A stretch of DNA of 31,672 nt from Gracilaria vermiculophylla (GCA_019155205.2 JAHNZQ020003148.1:1171155-1202826), one strand, 5' to 3'; positions 19,401-29,989 are shown, numbered from the stretch's first letter. Translations and numbers: made by a program. Notes: generated by a model not told the origin, from the sequence alone.

Positions 19401-20579
19401 TGCAGCAGAGCTGATAGTACACCGAAAAGACTTCTCTTAGGCCGACACATCTCTGAATAATGCCGTGTAATTCAATCACAGTTACAGTGCAAGTGGTAAA
19501 TACCTGCAACACTTAAAGGGCACTAAAAAACCCTTTGAGCTTTTTAAGCCCGACGACAGATATTATCATCGGAAAGAAAGAGAAAGGTTCGAGAGTAGTA
19601 AATACCTAAAACTTCACGAATCACTTGTGCTCAATTTTTTCATCTATCTTTAGAATAAGGTTTTTTCGACTATGATATCTCCAGGTATTCTATTATATCT
19701 GTTGAATCCAAATATATTTATGCATTGCATGTTGCGACGCGGTAGTACTACAGTATAGCTTCTGTTTTTTACACAGAATTCCAAGGTGCACAAATTCTAC
19801 AATCTAGAGGTTCACAAACTCCACGATGGAACGGTCCAAAACTTCACTGGTATTTTAATGCGTCACAGTACAATCACGGTAAGAAAAACGTTTCACTTAT
19901 TTGGTTAGACATGAAACTTACGCTAACGGTATGTTCTCAAAAGCAAAGCTCTCTTTATGAGGTCGAGATCAGTCGCCTCTAAATCACTTTCAGTCATTCA
20001 ATTACCTTCAATTCCATTGCCTTTTAATGCACCCTCAATCTTTCAATCTTTTTCGATGTATACATCATCTTCGTGCCTTGAACTACCACCCCCCCCTTCC
20101 CCAGTATTACTCTGTTTCCGTCGATCCTTCGTGAGATTTGGCGTCGCCATTGAAGTTTCCTGCGGAGTCCTTCTAGGCGGGAGCCTGCGAGTAGCCATTG
20201 ACTCCGTTGAGTTCTTCTGAGGCTTGGAGTGCACGCCATTTTATAAGTACTTTTTCTGCTACATGTGTACTTCCCTGAACTCTCATGTACGCTCCTCAAT
20301 AATTAGATGTAGGGCTACTGTCAGAGAAGGTCCACGCTACAAGTGGATGGCATGGCCAGTGCTAGAGTGTGGATAGAGTTCACAGTGCAAAATTGGTGCA
20401 AGGACAGGATGGCAGAGCCTTTCTTTTTTATTTCCTACTTGGTTCATTCTTGCCAGCTCTCTAAGTTTGTTAGCCAAAGTACTTTATCGCTGTTTTGCAT
20501 TCGCTTCGCTTCGCGCGTAAGGGAGAAAAATAATATTTTATCAACAACGACAATTATTTAATTTGTACAAAGATATTAC
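19401..20579. other. Unassigned AT-rich region
   Basis: No conserved coding block is visible. Overlapping short ORFs on both strands at 19957-20299 are polar and match nothing I know. A run of eight C occurs near 20090. A 72-codon plus ORF (20343-20561) is also unrecognised. Confidence 0.3.
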
Positions 20580-21059
20580 TTGAAAATAAATCCACGCGAA
20601 GCACTGTGCGAGCACTTAGTCCAGGATGGCCCTATGGAGGCCAACACAACCCCCAGGAACCCCATCCGCCAGTCGACTACCCTAGGACCCAAAAACTCCA
20701 TTGGAGTCCGAGATTCAGAATTTTCCGATAAGAAACAGATTGTTTTGGCACTGTTCAAAAAATCATTCAAAACTGAAAATGACCCCGCAGAAAAATTACT
20801 AAGGCCTCGAATCTCCCCGAATAACCAACCAACTTGAAGAAACCGGGAAACTCCGTTAAAATTCCAAAGTCCAAGGCTATTCCCGCCGAGTCCGAAAATT
20901 GATTAATTTTGATTTCGCACAGAAAAAAATGATTCTGTACAAAAAACTGTTTAAAACCGACTTTGAGTTGAACGAGAAAAATCATTAGTCCAAGAAATTT
21001 TCCATTAAAAATTTTCGAAGTCCAAGATCGCTTTCAAAAAACTTCTTATCTTCTTTCCA
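20580..21059. repeat. Diverged tandem repeat beside the DIRS-like element (weak)
   Basis: A stretch starting near 20706 (GTCCGAGATTCAG ... CAAAACTGA) recurs about 182 bp later near 20889 (GTCCGAAAATTGA ... TAAAACCGA) with the same order of A-rich and AAACTG-like blocks but many differences. It lies just beyond the recombinase end of the DIRS-like element and may be part of its terminal repeats. Confidence 0.35.
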
Positions 21060-21065
21060 TTTTCA

Positions 21066-22011
21066 TTAGGCTTCCTGTTTCTGAATATCTGCCTGCACTG
21101 ACTCCCGACCCCCAACCCAACAGGGTGACGAAACATTGAAAACCGTTGAGGCGCTGATAACCATCATCTGAAAATCGAGCCGCTGACGTTCCGTCAAAGT
21201 CCTTAGAAAACTATACATACTGTGAGGCTGAATGTAAAGTTTAAAATTCTCATTCGGACTGCCTGAGACCACGATTCTTAATTTCATGGTCGGAAAAACG
21301 ACCATAAAGTTTATCGGTTTGGGCACCACCAAAACGCAACATATGGGGGGTCACACCCTGGGTAAGGCCAATTCATTGCGTAGAACGTCGTAGATGAGCT
21401 CGAAATCGAGCAGCTGGTATGGCGAAGAGCTTGATTTCTCTTAAAAGCCTTTTTCTCTCTACGAGACGGGACGATAAAACCTTGAGAATATATGACTGGA
21501 TTGTCACTGTTTCGTTTCTCCCTCGCTTCGAAATAGAAATATTCCTGCTGGCGTAGTGCAGCCTTGGTGTGGTTTACTCCAGGATAAGGATATCATCCTT
21601 GAGTAAACCTAAACGATCACCGAGCCGTAAGTAGACTTCGAAGAGGAGCAACAGTGCAGTGCTAATATCCAGTTCTCCATGCCGGAACAGGTCAAACGCC
21701 AAGGCATATGCGATTGACGCCGGACAAACCCCGTGATGGTGGACTGCTTTTGCCTTCATCCACCCCTGAATGCTAAGCGTAGACAAGGGCAAATTTCCAG
21801 CTAGTTCATGGTAAAAGAATTTAGACCAGCCTTTGCCTGGGCTGCTTTAGCCCATTGCAAATTAGGGTTCGCCGCATGTCTTTCGACACAATACCGTGAA
21901 AACAGCTTATCAACCTCTTTCTTCAATGAATAGTTTCGTTCTGAATCGTCCAGAGTTTTCAACCAGTTGACAAAGTGTTGCAGATTTTTTGGATAATTTT
22001 TCAGAGTGTTA
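21066..22011 (-). pseudogene. Tyrosine recombinase of the DIRS-like element, broken
   Basis: This enzyme would insert circular DNA by site-specific recombination. The N-terminal helical part reads NTLKNYPKNLQHFVNWLKTL at about 21945-22010 and stops at TAG 21801. The catalytic part follows in a shifted frame from 21792. It has AYALAFDLFRHGELDIS, then LLLFEVYLRLGDRLGLLKDD, whose Arg (21625-21627) is the first catalytic residue. After an in-frame TAA (21574) and one TGA the same frame gives GVTPHMLRFGGAQTD, with the catalytic His (21343-21345) and Arg (21334-21336). After another frameshift the probable nucleophile Tyr is at 21234-21236 (ENFKLYIQP). The invariant residues are all still readable, so decay is mostly frame loss. 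Confidence 0.75.
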
Positions 22012-22040
22012 GGCTTTACCTTTTTTTGGCGAGCTCATAA

Positions 22041-23600
22041 AGCCCGGGAGGGTTCATCAGCGGGATTGATGGCTGATTGCACATATAATAACTCAAGCCC
22101 CATGTTGCCCACTAAAATTATCGCCGCAACTCTACGACATATTCGATTAAATCTCTTCACACTGCTAAGTCCTGTACGTAACGCTCCAATGAGGGCCTGA
22201 TTATCAATGAATGCAATAAGACGTTTGCCAAAATGTTTGCCAAAATGTTACTGGTGTCTTTGCGCCCAGCGAAGGCCTAGTATGCATTCTTCTCCCTCTA
22301 AAAGGTGTATAGGTGACGTTTTATGCCACTTGTGTCTGATTGCAAGCTTCCATGGTTGTGCTTCACTTCAGGTGGCTTGCTTTTCTGCGGATTCTCGCAG
22401 TAGCCGGAGAGGGTTTGTTGTCAAATTGTAGACGATGCCGCCCCCCCCCAGAAACTGGCATCAACGCAGATAACCGTCGATGAGACCTCTAAAGTTAAAT
22501 CAACGTATATTAAAGGTGAGAGAGCCACGAAAAGGGACAATTCCTCTTTGCCAGTTTTGGATGCTACTACAGTGTCTATTTCTACTCGATTCATCTTATA
22601 TACTGCAGACAAAACCGAGAACAATAGTCGTTGTAGTAAGAAAAACGTATCCCACTTAGCCAACTCTCTTTGTAAGATTTTCACCTTCCACCTTCGCATC
22701 TGAAAAATTGCTTTTGTATACCCAATTAATTTACGCAACTTTAATGTGTCGGGCAGCAATAATCCAGAGAGGTGTACTTCGATGCCTAGTACCTTCGAAA
22801 AGCTCCTTTCTCCAGGCTCCACAAATTTTTTTCTGGCTTCGAGGGCAAGTTACTTTTTCTGGACACTCTAACAACTGCTTTCAGATTTTCGATTCCTTTT
22901 TGCATGTCCATCCCCAAAGAGGAATGAGCATCGATATACGCCCCGAACTGGAAGTCCAAAATTTCCATTTCGTTTGTAATCCAATCATGCTGTTCCAGCC
23001 CAGCCTGCTCAAGCAGATGTCTGTGTACACTTGGCGTAATGAAAACAGAGCGCGACCATCCCATTGGTATCGAGCATATAACAGGGTATTTATGCGAGCA
23101 GGCTAGATTAGTACTGGGTAATCCCAAGAATTTACGTGACCATTCGGCCATCCTTATTCGGTGCTACTGATTATCCATATCGGTTTTCCCAACATATAAT
23201 GTTCTACCTCGCGGTATACGTAATTCTGGTAGGAGCCCCGGATCAGGTAATTTCGCATCTGATGCCGCTACAAAAGCTTTATTGGCAATTCGAGCGTCAG
23301 TGATCAGGCGCTGAACGCCTTTCTCTTTTTTGGGGACCGCGAACACCCCTTTTGTAATTTCTGCTTGTTCCCTTTCCATCGAAATTATTCTGACCCCTTC
23401 GAGTTTTTTGATAAGCTTAATATATTCTCCTTCTTCCACCCCGCAAAATTTTTTTGGGGAGGCTCTCTGTCTTTTCGACTTATTATCAGCAGACCTTTTG
23501 ACCCGTATTTCTTACGAATTTCTTCGGGTAATAATGCCAGGACATCCGCGGATGCTACCAAGCCCTCGACAGGCAGTGACACCAAGTCCGGGTTGACCAC
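22041..23600 (-). pseudogene. RT and RNase H of the DIRS-like element, broken
   Basis: The polymerase part begins in 23385-23600 and continues after a frame change at 23164-23439 with ITKGVFAVPKKEKGVQRLI and TDARIANKAF. Next come TDMDN (motif A area), then IPMGWSRSVFITPSVHRHLL and FGAYIDAHSSLGMD in 22786-23151. The catalytic box reads YIDA instead of YIDD (Ala codon 22927-22929). RNase H starts with VICVDASFWGGA (Asp codon 22460-22462) and ends with NPADEPSR in another frame (22044-22067). The segment between is readable only in short shifted pieces. Confidence 0.78.
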
Positions 23601-23987
23601 TTCCCCGGTATGACTTTCACCATAAAGTAATATGTCTTCCTCTACGACGAAGACCCCTGCTTCGAATTATTTTCGGCGGGAGAATTCCTCCCAGATGCTT
23701 CGAAAAAAGGTGGTAGCCAACCTTTGAACAGCTTTTCTCTCTCCACGAGGAGGCGATTGCAAGAATACATGCCCGGCATAGAGCCCAGTAAGCCCAGACA
23801 CAAGGTTCCGCAAAATCGAGTATAGCTTCATTCTTTTTACGTATCGTTGCCTTCTTCGCTTGCTACTTCCTTGGTTATGCTCGTTCCCACATGTAATCAC
23901 CCACTGGAGGGGGAGCATGTCCCGTTCGTTTATCATACAAATGAAGTGGTAGTTGTTGTTGTTTTTTATAAATAGAGAAGAGGTTCC
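23601..23987 (-). other. Link between gag-like and RT regions of the DIRS-like element
   Basis: An 89-codon minus frame (23667-23936) is basic and rich in Arg (KRRRQRYVKR) and may encode an RNA-binding stretch or simply be spacer. I recognise no domain. Confidence 0.35.
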
Positions 23988-25049
23988 CTACTTCGTCTCC
24001 CCGCCTTGCGAGGCAGACTTCCGAAAGCGTTCTCCAAGCTCTCGACGTAACTTAGTCGACTTCAGCAGCTTGCGACGATACACCTCTGGCAGTAGCTCAG
24101 TATTATTCTCTTCCAACGCTCTGGCTGCATCCCACGTGCCCTAATTATCTACCATTGCAACAGCCGCCAAATGGCGGAGGGCGACTTCAACCGATAATTC
24201 GTGTCGGGCTTTTAAAATTCGGACCGAATCTATGACACAGTCTACTATTTTTGCGAGGCAAGTACTCTCTCGGAAAATCCGAGTAATACTGAGGTGACGA
24301 GCTTCTACCAACGCCGAAACAGTCGGAGTTTTTGTGAGAGCTTTTCAGAGCATATCTACCCCCATTAGCTGGTCTTGAACTAAGGACTGGTCAGGGAAAC
24401 GAAGGGCCACGAATTTTTGAAAGAATTTCGTGTTAGATTTCTCACTGTTTTTCGCAACCAGCTCTGCATCGCCCTCCTGATCCAACCCCGATGAGCCATC
24501 GCCAAGATCTAAGGGCTCTATTCCTCCTTCGGCTAAAGCTCGATCAAGATCGGAGGCAAAATCGGGGGCGCCAGAACCCTTCTTCTCCATGAGCCGCCTT
24601 GTCTTCCCTTCGAATTCCTCTTGATTTTTAAGCACTTTTGCCTGTCCTTCCTGCATAACAGAAAGTTTTGACAAGAGTAGATCAAAACAATCGCCTTCAT
24701 TGAAGGGTACACGAGTGCTTTCTGCCTCAGAGGCATCCGAGTACTCGTCCTCACTCTCCGACTCCTCGTCTGAGCTCTCAAGTGGCTTAGACCCACTTGC
24801 CGCAGGAGCCTTTCTAGTCCGGTTGTCCTTATCTGTAACAGCTAGTGGATATGTTCCGTCTCGTACCGCGAGAAGGAGCATGTCAACATTCTCCTTTGAC
24901 GGTATCCCTGTCAATTCTTTTCTGAGGGGATCAAGCAAGGTTTTCTTGCTATTCGCCCTCTCACCAAAATATTCGAACCATTTCTCTCCGAACCTCTCCA
25001 TGAACAATTCCAGGGCACCGCCCCCTCTATCTTTGATGGTTTTCGCCAT
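23988..25049 (-). pseudogene. Gag-like ORF of the DIRS-like element
   Basis: ATG at 25049 opens a frame that runs 354 codons to TAG at 23988, interrupted only by TGA at 24345 and TAG at 24141. The first part is mixed. Around residues 80-120 it is a strongly acidic, Ser/Glu-rich tract (SSDEESESEDEYSDASEAES). The C-terminal third is helical and basic, ending RRELGERFRKSASQ. There is no zinc knuckle, as is common for DIRS-class first ORFs. I assign it by position upstream of RT and by composition, not by a family signature. Confidence 0.6.
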
Positions 25050-25495
25050 GGCAGAGGACAGAGGTTTTTCATTTAAACTAGCAGGTCACAACTCCGCTAA
25101 GAGGTCGACCCGAACCAATCAGAAAGCTGCTTTAACCCATAGCAGAGGCTTGTACATTTAGGAGGGCTGCTACCGACTGAGTGCCCGTCCTAAAAAGGCC
25201 CAGCCGTTACCCAACCCCCATACTAATGGAACTAGGTCATGGCCTCGTATCCGCCAAAACCCTAGAGCGTAACTCTAGTTGAAACTGGTCCGATATTGTG
25301 TTTTGCGAACAATATCACCAAGTTTTTCTTGCAATAAGTCAACGTGGTCAGTTGTCTAGGTGGCCATGCCCGTCCGCTTGGAGGAGGGAAACAGTCCTGA
25401 GAGGGAATCCCCGCCAAGCGAACAGACACAATCAAAAACAATCAGCAAGCAACAGATACAAAACAATCAGACAAATTCTCCCTCTCAGGAATAAC
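25050..25495. other. 5' flank of the DIRS-like element with three inverted repeats
   Basis: There is no gene. Three perfect short inverted repeats are present: CTAGAG (25262-25267) with CTCTAG (25273-25278); GATATTGT (25292-25299) with ACAATATC (25309-25316); TCCTGAGAGGGA (25395-25406) with TCCCTCTCAGGA (25479-25490). DIRS-class elements carry inverted terminal and internal complementary repeats, so this may be the left end of the element. I could not match it to the other end. Confidence 0.45.
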
Positions 25496-25735
25496 CCACA
25501 GAGAGAAAATAAAATTCCTATCCCGGCTAATCAAGATAAAACAGAAAACTTCGAAAAATATCAAAACTTCCTGACACTGCCCAAAAACCCGTACAAAAAA
25601 TATGTTTCTGCAGATTAATAGCTTTGGGGTCACCAACAGAAAGAAAGCAAAATTTCGCTTCCCGATAATCAAGAAGTCAAAGAAAAAATCGAAAAATACC
25701 AAAGATTTCTGATTCCACTCAAACACCGTAGCAAT
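25496..25735. repeat. Diverged tandem repeat, about 140-bp period
   Basis: Units near 25496-25598 and 25637-25735 share the block order ACAGA(G/A)AGAAA, CAAAATT or TAAAATT, TCCCG, ATAATCAAGA or GCTAATCAAGA, ATCGAAAAATA or TTCGAAAAATA, CCAAA or TCAAA and TTCCTGA or TTTCTGA. Many substitutions separate them. Confidence 0.5.
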
Positions 25736-26039
25736 TAAAAAACCTGCAGCTTTATAACCTTCGGCTTCATCAACAGGGATCTCTCCCCGACTTTCTCCAC
25801 CAGGAACTTGATACCACCCGACCGGCACCGCGAGGAGGTGGAGATAAGATTCAAACCGACCATTGAAAGGGGTCTTGAATTTCCCGTTGGGAAATAAAAT
25901 TACCTACGCATTCGCTCGGTAATAAAACATTTATTTAGTTTTTTTGCTTTACACTACAGTACTCTACTCTATTATAAACTTCAGTACGTCAGGGCGTTGG
26001 CTTTATCATCACCAGTTTCAGTAGACATCAACAAAGATT
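25736..26039. other. Unassigned AT-rich spacer
   Basis: I see no coding block, repeat or clear regulatory site here. The region contains several AATAAA-like stretches expected by chance in AT-rich DNA. Confidence 0.3.
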
Positions 26040-26393
26040 ATGGCTCTGAGTCTTCTATCTGCGTCGATATGTCCCCTTCAACGAGAGATACGCCGTGCCA
26101 TACGGTTTCTTCTCCGCCTTGCTAGAATAAGAACGCCAAGAAATGGGATATTCTATATTAGTTGTACTGTGTTCGCGACGTTTGTGAGGATATCTATCTC
26201 GATTTCCGTTGTTTTGCCTTATGGCTTACAGCCACCCATTACTGTGATACATCTACTCTATTTCGAGGACGAGGGCTTCGGGACCCGCGCTTCCACTTTA
26301 TCTTCCTATTTTCTCTCTGGAAGGGTAGGCCCACACCTTATATACCCACCTTGTAAGGATCTTCTTCGTGAGCGTCTCAGGAAAAGTGCATAA
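26040..26393 (+). CDS. Hypothetical ORF, 117 codons
   Basis: An ATG-started plus frame. The first third is basic and Arg-rich (REIRRAIRFLLRLARIR). A hydrophobic stretch (about residues 40-62, YISCTVFATFVRISISISVV) could be one membrane span. A second frame (26162-26356) overlaps. I recognise no family, and nearby decayed elements make a chance or relic ORF likely. Confidence 0.2.
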   Translation: MALSLLSASICPLQREIRRAIRFLLRLARIRTPRNGIFYISCTVFATFVRISISISVVLPYGLQPPITVIHLLYFEDEGFGTRASTLSSYFLSGRVGPHLIYPPCKDLLRERLRKSA

Positions 26394-26830
26394 GGGATTG
26401 CCTCCGGCCTTATAATCAGACTTAGTCATGCCAATTTCTGGAGAGAGCTTTACCCGCTACGTCGTCTCTGGTAGATAAAAATCGCAAACGCGTCAGAGTT
26501 GTACTCCCGCTTGCTGACTATTGCACTTATATTTGTGTCCCGATTTAGAATTGCATCACATGAGTGTTTGTTTAATTTTTCATTAAGGGGTTTTTTCGTC
26601 TCCGGAAGATCTCCCTGTTTTCTTATTTTTACTGTTGTCATGGCAAGAACTACATCTGACGCGGAGCCCGCTGGAACTCGAAGCTGCTCCCGCCAGTTTG
26701 CTGATCGCCGGCAAGACAGGAACCTCTCGCGGATCCGGATCCAATCTGGATCGAATCTCGCGGCTAGGCCTCCCCGATGTGCGGTTAAATGACAGAAAAC
26801 CCGAAATCCATCTACAGATTTGTTGGATAG
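26394..26830. other. Upstream flank of the truncated copia element
   Basis: No copia LTR is present: the LTR start sequence at 29824 (TGTTGAAGAAGC) does not recur here. A GC-rich plus ORF (26635-26931) covers the junction and is unrecognised. A Ser/Pro/Ala-rich frame just before the gag homology (about 26820-26890) may be the decayed Gag N-terminus. Confidence 0.4.
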
Positions 26831-27511
26831 CCTGTCACCAACTGCTGGACCGTCAGCGGCATCTCCACTGCCAGCTTCACCTCAATAGCACACGTTGGTG
26901 TCAGGAAATTTCGCATGACAAATTACCTTAAGAAGAAGGGGTATTGGAAAGCTGTAGCAGAAGAGGAAAATAATGCTACTGCTCATGTAAAAGCATTAAC
27001 AGATATTTGTTTATCAGTCGATGACAATCAAATAGTCTATGTTGAGTCATGCAAAACCGGTACAGAAGCCTGGGACGCCTTAGCAGAAATGTACGAAAAT
27101 AAGGGTATGGCGAACAAAATGGACGCGGAGGAGCGCTTTACGTCAAAAAGGCTCCACGATGGAGAATCGGACAAACAACATATAGAAGAATTAAAACGTC
27201 TCAAAACAAAATTGAAACAGCTCGTGGTGGATAAAACAAAAGAAGAATATATAATGAGATTATTGCGTAGCTTATCAAAAAGCTATGATAGTTTGGTTGT
27301 TACATTAGAAAATATAGCTGAAAAGCTAAGCATTGAAGTAATCCACGCTAGAATTTTGCGTGAAGAGTATAGACAAAAATCGTCTGAAGAGCAAGAAAAA
27401 TCTGGAAGTCTCCTACAGGGAAAAGTCAACAATCAAAAATTCAAATTTCCCTATATCTGTCACTACTGTGGAAAGAAAGGGCGCAAAATTGCGGACTGTA
27501 GAAAACGTTAA
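26831..27511 (+). pseudogene. Copia Gag, N-terminally truncated
   Basis: The frame opens after TAG 26828 and, from KFRMTNYLKKKGYWKAV, matches the usual copia Gag layout: AWDALAEMYENKGMANKM, then a helical region (EERFTSKRLHDGESDKQHIE and LRSLSKSYDSLVVTLEN), then a zinc knuckle. The knuckle reads CHYCGKKGRKIADC: the C-x2-C-x4-H-x4-C pattern with His replaced by Arg, so RNA packaging would be impaired. The TAA at 27509-27511 falls right after the knuckle in a frame that continues unshifted into the protease. In copia elements gag and pol are normally one ORF, so this stop is probably a mutation. Confidence 0.85.
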
Positions 27512-27997
27512 AAGAATACGAAAAATTCTACACAGCCCAACACGAGCAATACGTCCTCCGGAAATTTTTTGATGACTGAACAAGACCAAAGAAAAGTCTA
27601 TGGAACATGGTATATGGACTCTGGTGCATCCTTCCACTTGACCAGTAATCGACAGTGGTTTATGGAGGAAACTATGAAAAGAACTGAGCCAGTTATCATC
27701 GGACGAGGAGATGGAATCCATGTCAAATCAACAGAAAAGGGAAACATACTTATGGAAATTTCTATGAATGTGTCAATGAAGACACACTGCCTGTGCAAGA
27801 TGTTTTATTTGTCCCGAAAATTGCTACGAACATTTTATCTATTGGGCAAATTGATGAACGTGGACATCGAGTTTATTTTCAAAAAGGGTGATGCACTGTT
27901 TTATCCAAATATTCAAATGAAAAACTCCTTCAGATCAAGAAAGAAAATTCTATCTACTGCTTTAAGAGCTCCGAGAAGATCGAGGAAAATTATGTAG
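27512..27997 (+). pseudogene. Copia protease region
   Basis: In frame with Gag after one TAA. The aspartic protease motif is GTWYMDSGASFHLTSN (Asp-Ser-Gly, as in copia proteases), followed by MFYLSRKLLRTFYLLGKLM, which corresponds to the LL-x-N-LLS region. The frame drifts after about 27800 and stops at 27997. The protease would release Gag, integrase and RT from the polyprotein. Confidence 0.82.
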
Positions 27998-28014
27998 CAT
28001 ACTAATCCACTATA

Positions 28015-28218
28015 ATGGAGCAAGAACTTTGGCATGCCAGACGAGGAAATGCTGTAAAATCAGTCTTGAGCCAAATCGTATCGAAGAAAACCGCAGATGG
28101 TGTTTCAGAAAAATTGGAACAAAAAGTTATAAGTACATGCAAGGGATGTGTACTTGGGAAAATGAGTTCAAAATCATTTCCGTCATTAAAAAATTTCAAT
28201 CAAAAGAAAAAGAAGTAA
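28015..28218 (+). pseudogene. Copia integrase zinc-binding remnant; core absent
   Basis: The segment LWHARRGNAVKSVLSQIV and then TCKGCVLGKMSSKSFPS is the zinc-binding domain in front of the integrase core. In the usual LWHARLGH motif the second His is Asn here; the C-x2-C pair is intact. The catalytic core should follow for about 250 residues. Instead, within about 50 bases the sequence turns into the Ser/Glu/Pro-rich linker before RT (from about 28265 in another frame). A large internal deletion is the simplest explanation. Confidence 0.8.
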
Positions 28219-28264
28219 TGCCGAACACTGAAAAAGAAAATGATTCGAAAAATTCTGAGTCTTA

Positions 28265-29025
28265 CAACCACCTCCAGAAAATGAGCAAGCACCAGAAATT
28301 ATCCCACGGAGAAGTGAGAGAACTAGAAGGCAGCCAACATGGATCACATATGAGCATGCTGATGAAAATAAGGATACTGCTGTCGGTACAGTATTGATGC
28401 TTGCAGACGAAATAGAACCAAATAATGCACAGGAGGCCCTGTCAGGGGTTTAGAAAACTTATTGGACATCTGCAATTGAAAGAGAAATTAATTTTTTATA
28501 CGAGAATAATACTTGGAAACTGGTCCCTCGAAAATCAGACATGCATATTTTGCAACCATAATGGGGTTTCAAGTAAAGCCCGAAACCAAGAATCAAGAGA
28601 AAACATTTAAGTTAAGACTGGTGTGCAAAGGGTATCAGCAAAAATATGTCATTGATAATTTTGACACATACTCTCCAATTGTACGCATGGGTTCCTTACG
28701 GACTATGCTGGCTGTAGCACTCCAACAAAAAAAGTTCATCACCCTTATGGATGATAAAACAGCGTTCATAAATGGATTGTTGGAGGAAGAAAGTTTTATG
28801 GAACAGCCTGAGGGATTTATTGACTCGAGAAAACCTAATCACATCTGCAAGCTAACGAAGGCAATGTATGGACTAAACCAGGCGCCAAGAGCGTGGTACA
28901 AAATGTGTAACTCGGTTTTGAGCAACATGAAGTTTTCGAAAGCTCACGGAGACAGTAGAATATTTATCGCAAATATTGATAACCATGAAGTATTTATTTC
29001 ACTATATTTCGATGACATAAAGTAG
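28265..29025 (+). pseudogene. Copia reverse transcriptase, broken
   Basis: The linker and RT N-terminus are read at 28265-28550 in one frame (EPNNAQEALSGV, TAG 28451, then EINFLYENNTWKLVPR). A shift leads to 28513-29025. There the core blocks are FKLRLVCKGYQQKYVIDNFDTYSPIV, read in parts; LMDDKTAFINGLLEEE (motif A; the residue after the catalytic Asp is Asp rather than Val); MEQPEGFIDSRK; LTKAMYGLNQAPRAWY; and YFDD (29005-29016), a variant of YVDD. A stop follows at once, and about 70 residues that normally separate YVDD from the next block are missing. Confidence 0.87.
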
Positions 29026-29048
29026 TACTGGCATGTAAAATTCCAAAG

Positions 29049-29816
29049 GTGTTAAATTTTGTGAACTGCAAAGAACTTAATACACTCTTGGAGGCGAACA
29101 GTACTTTACAAAAAGGTGGAACTGATGAAATAATTACAGGCGTTCCCTACAGAGAATTAACTGGTTCACTTATGTATCTTATGCTACGGACGCGTCCTGA
29201 TCTAGCATATGAAGTTGGAAATTTAAGTCCGTTTTCTGAAGAGCATTGCACAGAACATTGAAAATCATGCAAAACGGTTCTTAGGTATATTCAGCAGAAG
29301 ACATAAGATTTTTGTCTCGTCTACAAAATATCTACCAACCCGTCACTATATGTCTACAGTGATGCCAGCTGGAGAAATACGGAAAACTGAAAATCAGTTT
29401 CTGGATATGCTACATTTTATGGAAATTGTTTACTGTCGTGGAACAGTCGAAAGCAAAATTGTGTCGCATTGTCATCCATAGAGGCCGAATTAATTGCAGA
29501 TAAAGAGACAGTAAAAAAAGGGAAATAGTTGGCAAAAATTATGAAGGATCTTAAAACTACTGAAGAACAAGCTATTCCAATTTTAGTTGACAGCCAGTCT
29601 ACAATTGAAATTTCAAAAATAGAAGGAAGCCATGGAGAATCAAAGCACATTGCTATACGGCATTTCTATATTCAAGACGGCTTGGAAAATGAAGAAGTGA
29701 AAATTACATACTGTCCTTCCGAACATATGGCAGCTGATATTTATACAAAGTCTGTACAGAAGAACAAGCATTGGATTTTTATGGACATGTTAGGTCTTAA
29801 GCAGATTTCAAGTTGA
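29049..29816 (+). pseudogene. Copia RT thumb and RNase H, broken
   Basis: It starts with VPYRELTGSLMYLMLRTRPDLA (about 29145-29210). After frame changes come LYVYSDASW, then CVALSSIEAELIA, then PILVDSQSTIEISK, and at the end SHGESKHIAIRHFYI and HMAADIYTKSVQKNKH. These are the ordered RNase H blocks of copia elements, with the acidic residues SDAS, IEAE and VDSQ readable. The final frame (29529-29816) is open and stops seven bases before the 3' LTR. Confidence 0.86.
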
Positions 29817-29823
29817 GAGGAGG
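29815..29823 (+). promoter_or_regulatory. Polypurine tract of the copia element
   Basis: GAGAGGAGG lies immediately before TGTTGAAG, a typical copia LTR start. It primes second-strand DNA synthesis and sets the LTR boundary at 29824. Confidence 0.75.
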
Positions 29824-29838
29824 TGTTGAAGAAGCATC

Positions 29839-29903
29839 TAGAAGCTTCTAGGAAGCAACTAGAAACTGCAAATCTATAGAGACTTCTAGAAGGTTCTATA
29901 GAA
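29839..29903 (+). promoter_or_regulatory. Heat-shock-element-like cluster in the copia LTR
   Basis: A head-to-tail array TTC(nn)GAA(nn)TTC occurs at 29884-29896, a perfect three-unit heat-shock element, followed by another GAA at 29901-29903. A second GAA(gc)TTC pair lies at 29841-29848. A TATATA box is about 80 bases downstream (29984-29989). Such arrays bind trimeric heat-shock factor. Whether this LTR responds to heat is an inference. Confidence 0.55.
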
Positions 29904-29983
29904 GAAATTATGTAGAAGTATTTTATGCTTTATGATAGAAACTATTAGAGGTTCTAGAAGACTATAGAACATTATGAGAACAC

Positions 29984-29989
29984 TATATA
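29984..29989 (+). promoter_or_regulatory. TATA box of the copia LTR
   Basis: TATATA in CACTATATACG, downstream of the GAA/TTC cluster and at a plausible promoter position for a U3 region. Confidence 0.45.

Larger units (their letters stand above)
21066..25049 (-). mobile_element. DIRS-like tyrosine-recombinase retroelement, decayed
   Basis: On the minus strand the order is gag-like ORF, RT, RNase H, tyrosine recombinase, the order of DIRS-class elements. These use a tyrosine recombinase in place of a DDE integrase and do not make target duplications. All parts carry stops or frame changes. The limits given are those of recognised coding blocks. The true termini must lie outside, probably within 20580-21065 and 25050-25830. 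I see no methyltransferase-like domain between RNase H and the recombinase. Confidence 0.8.
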
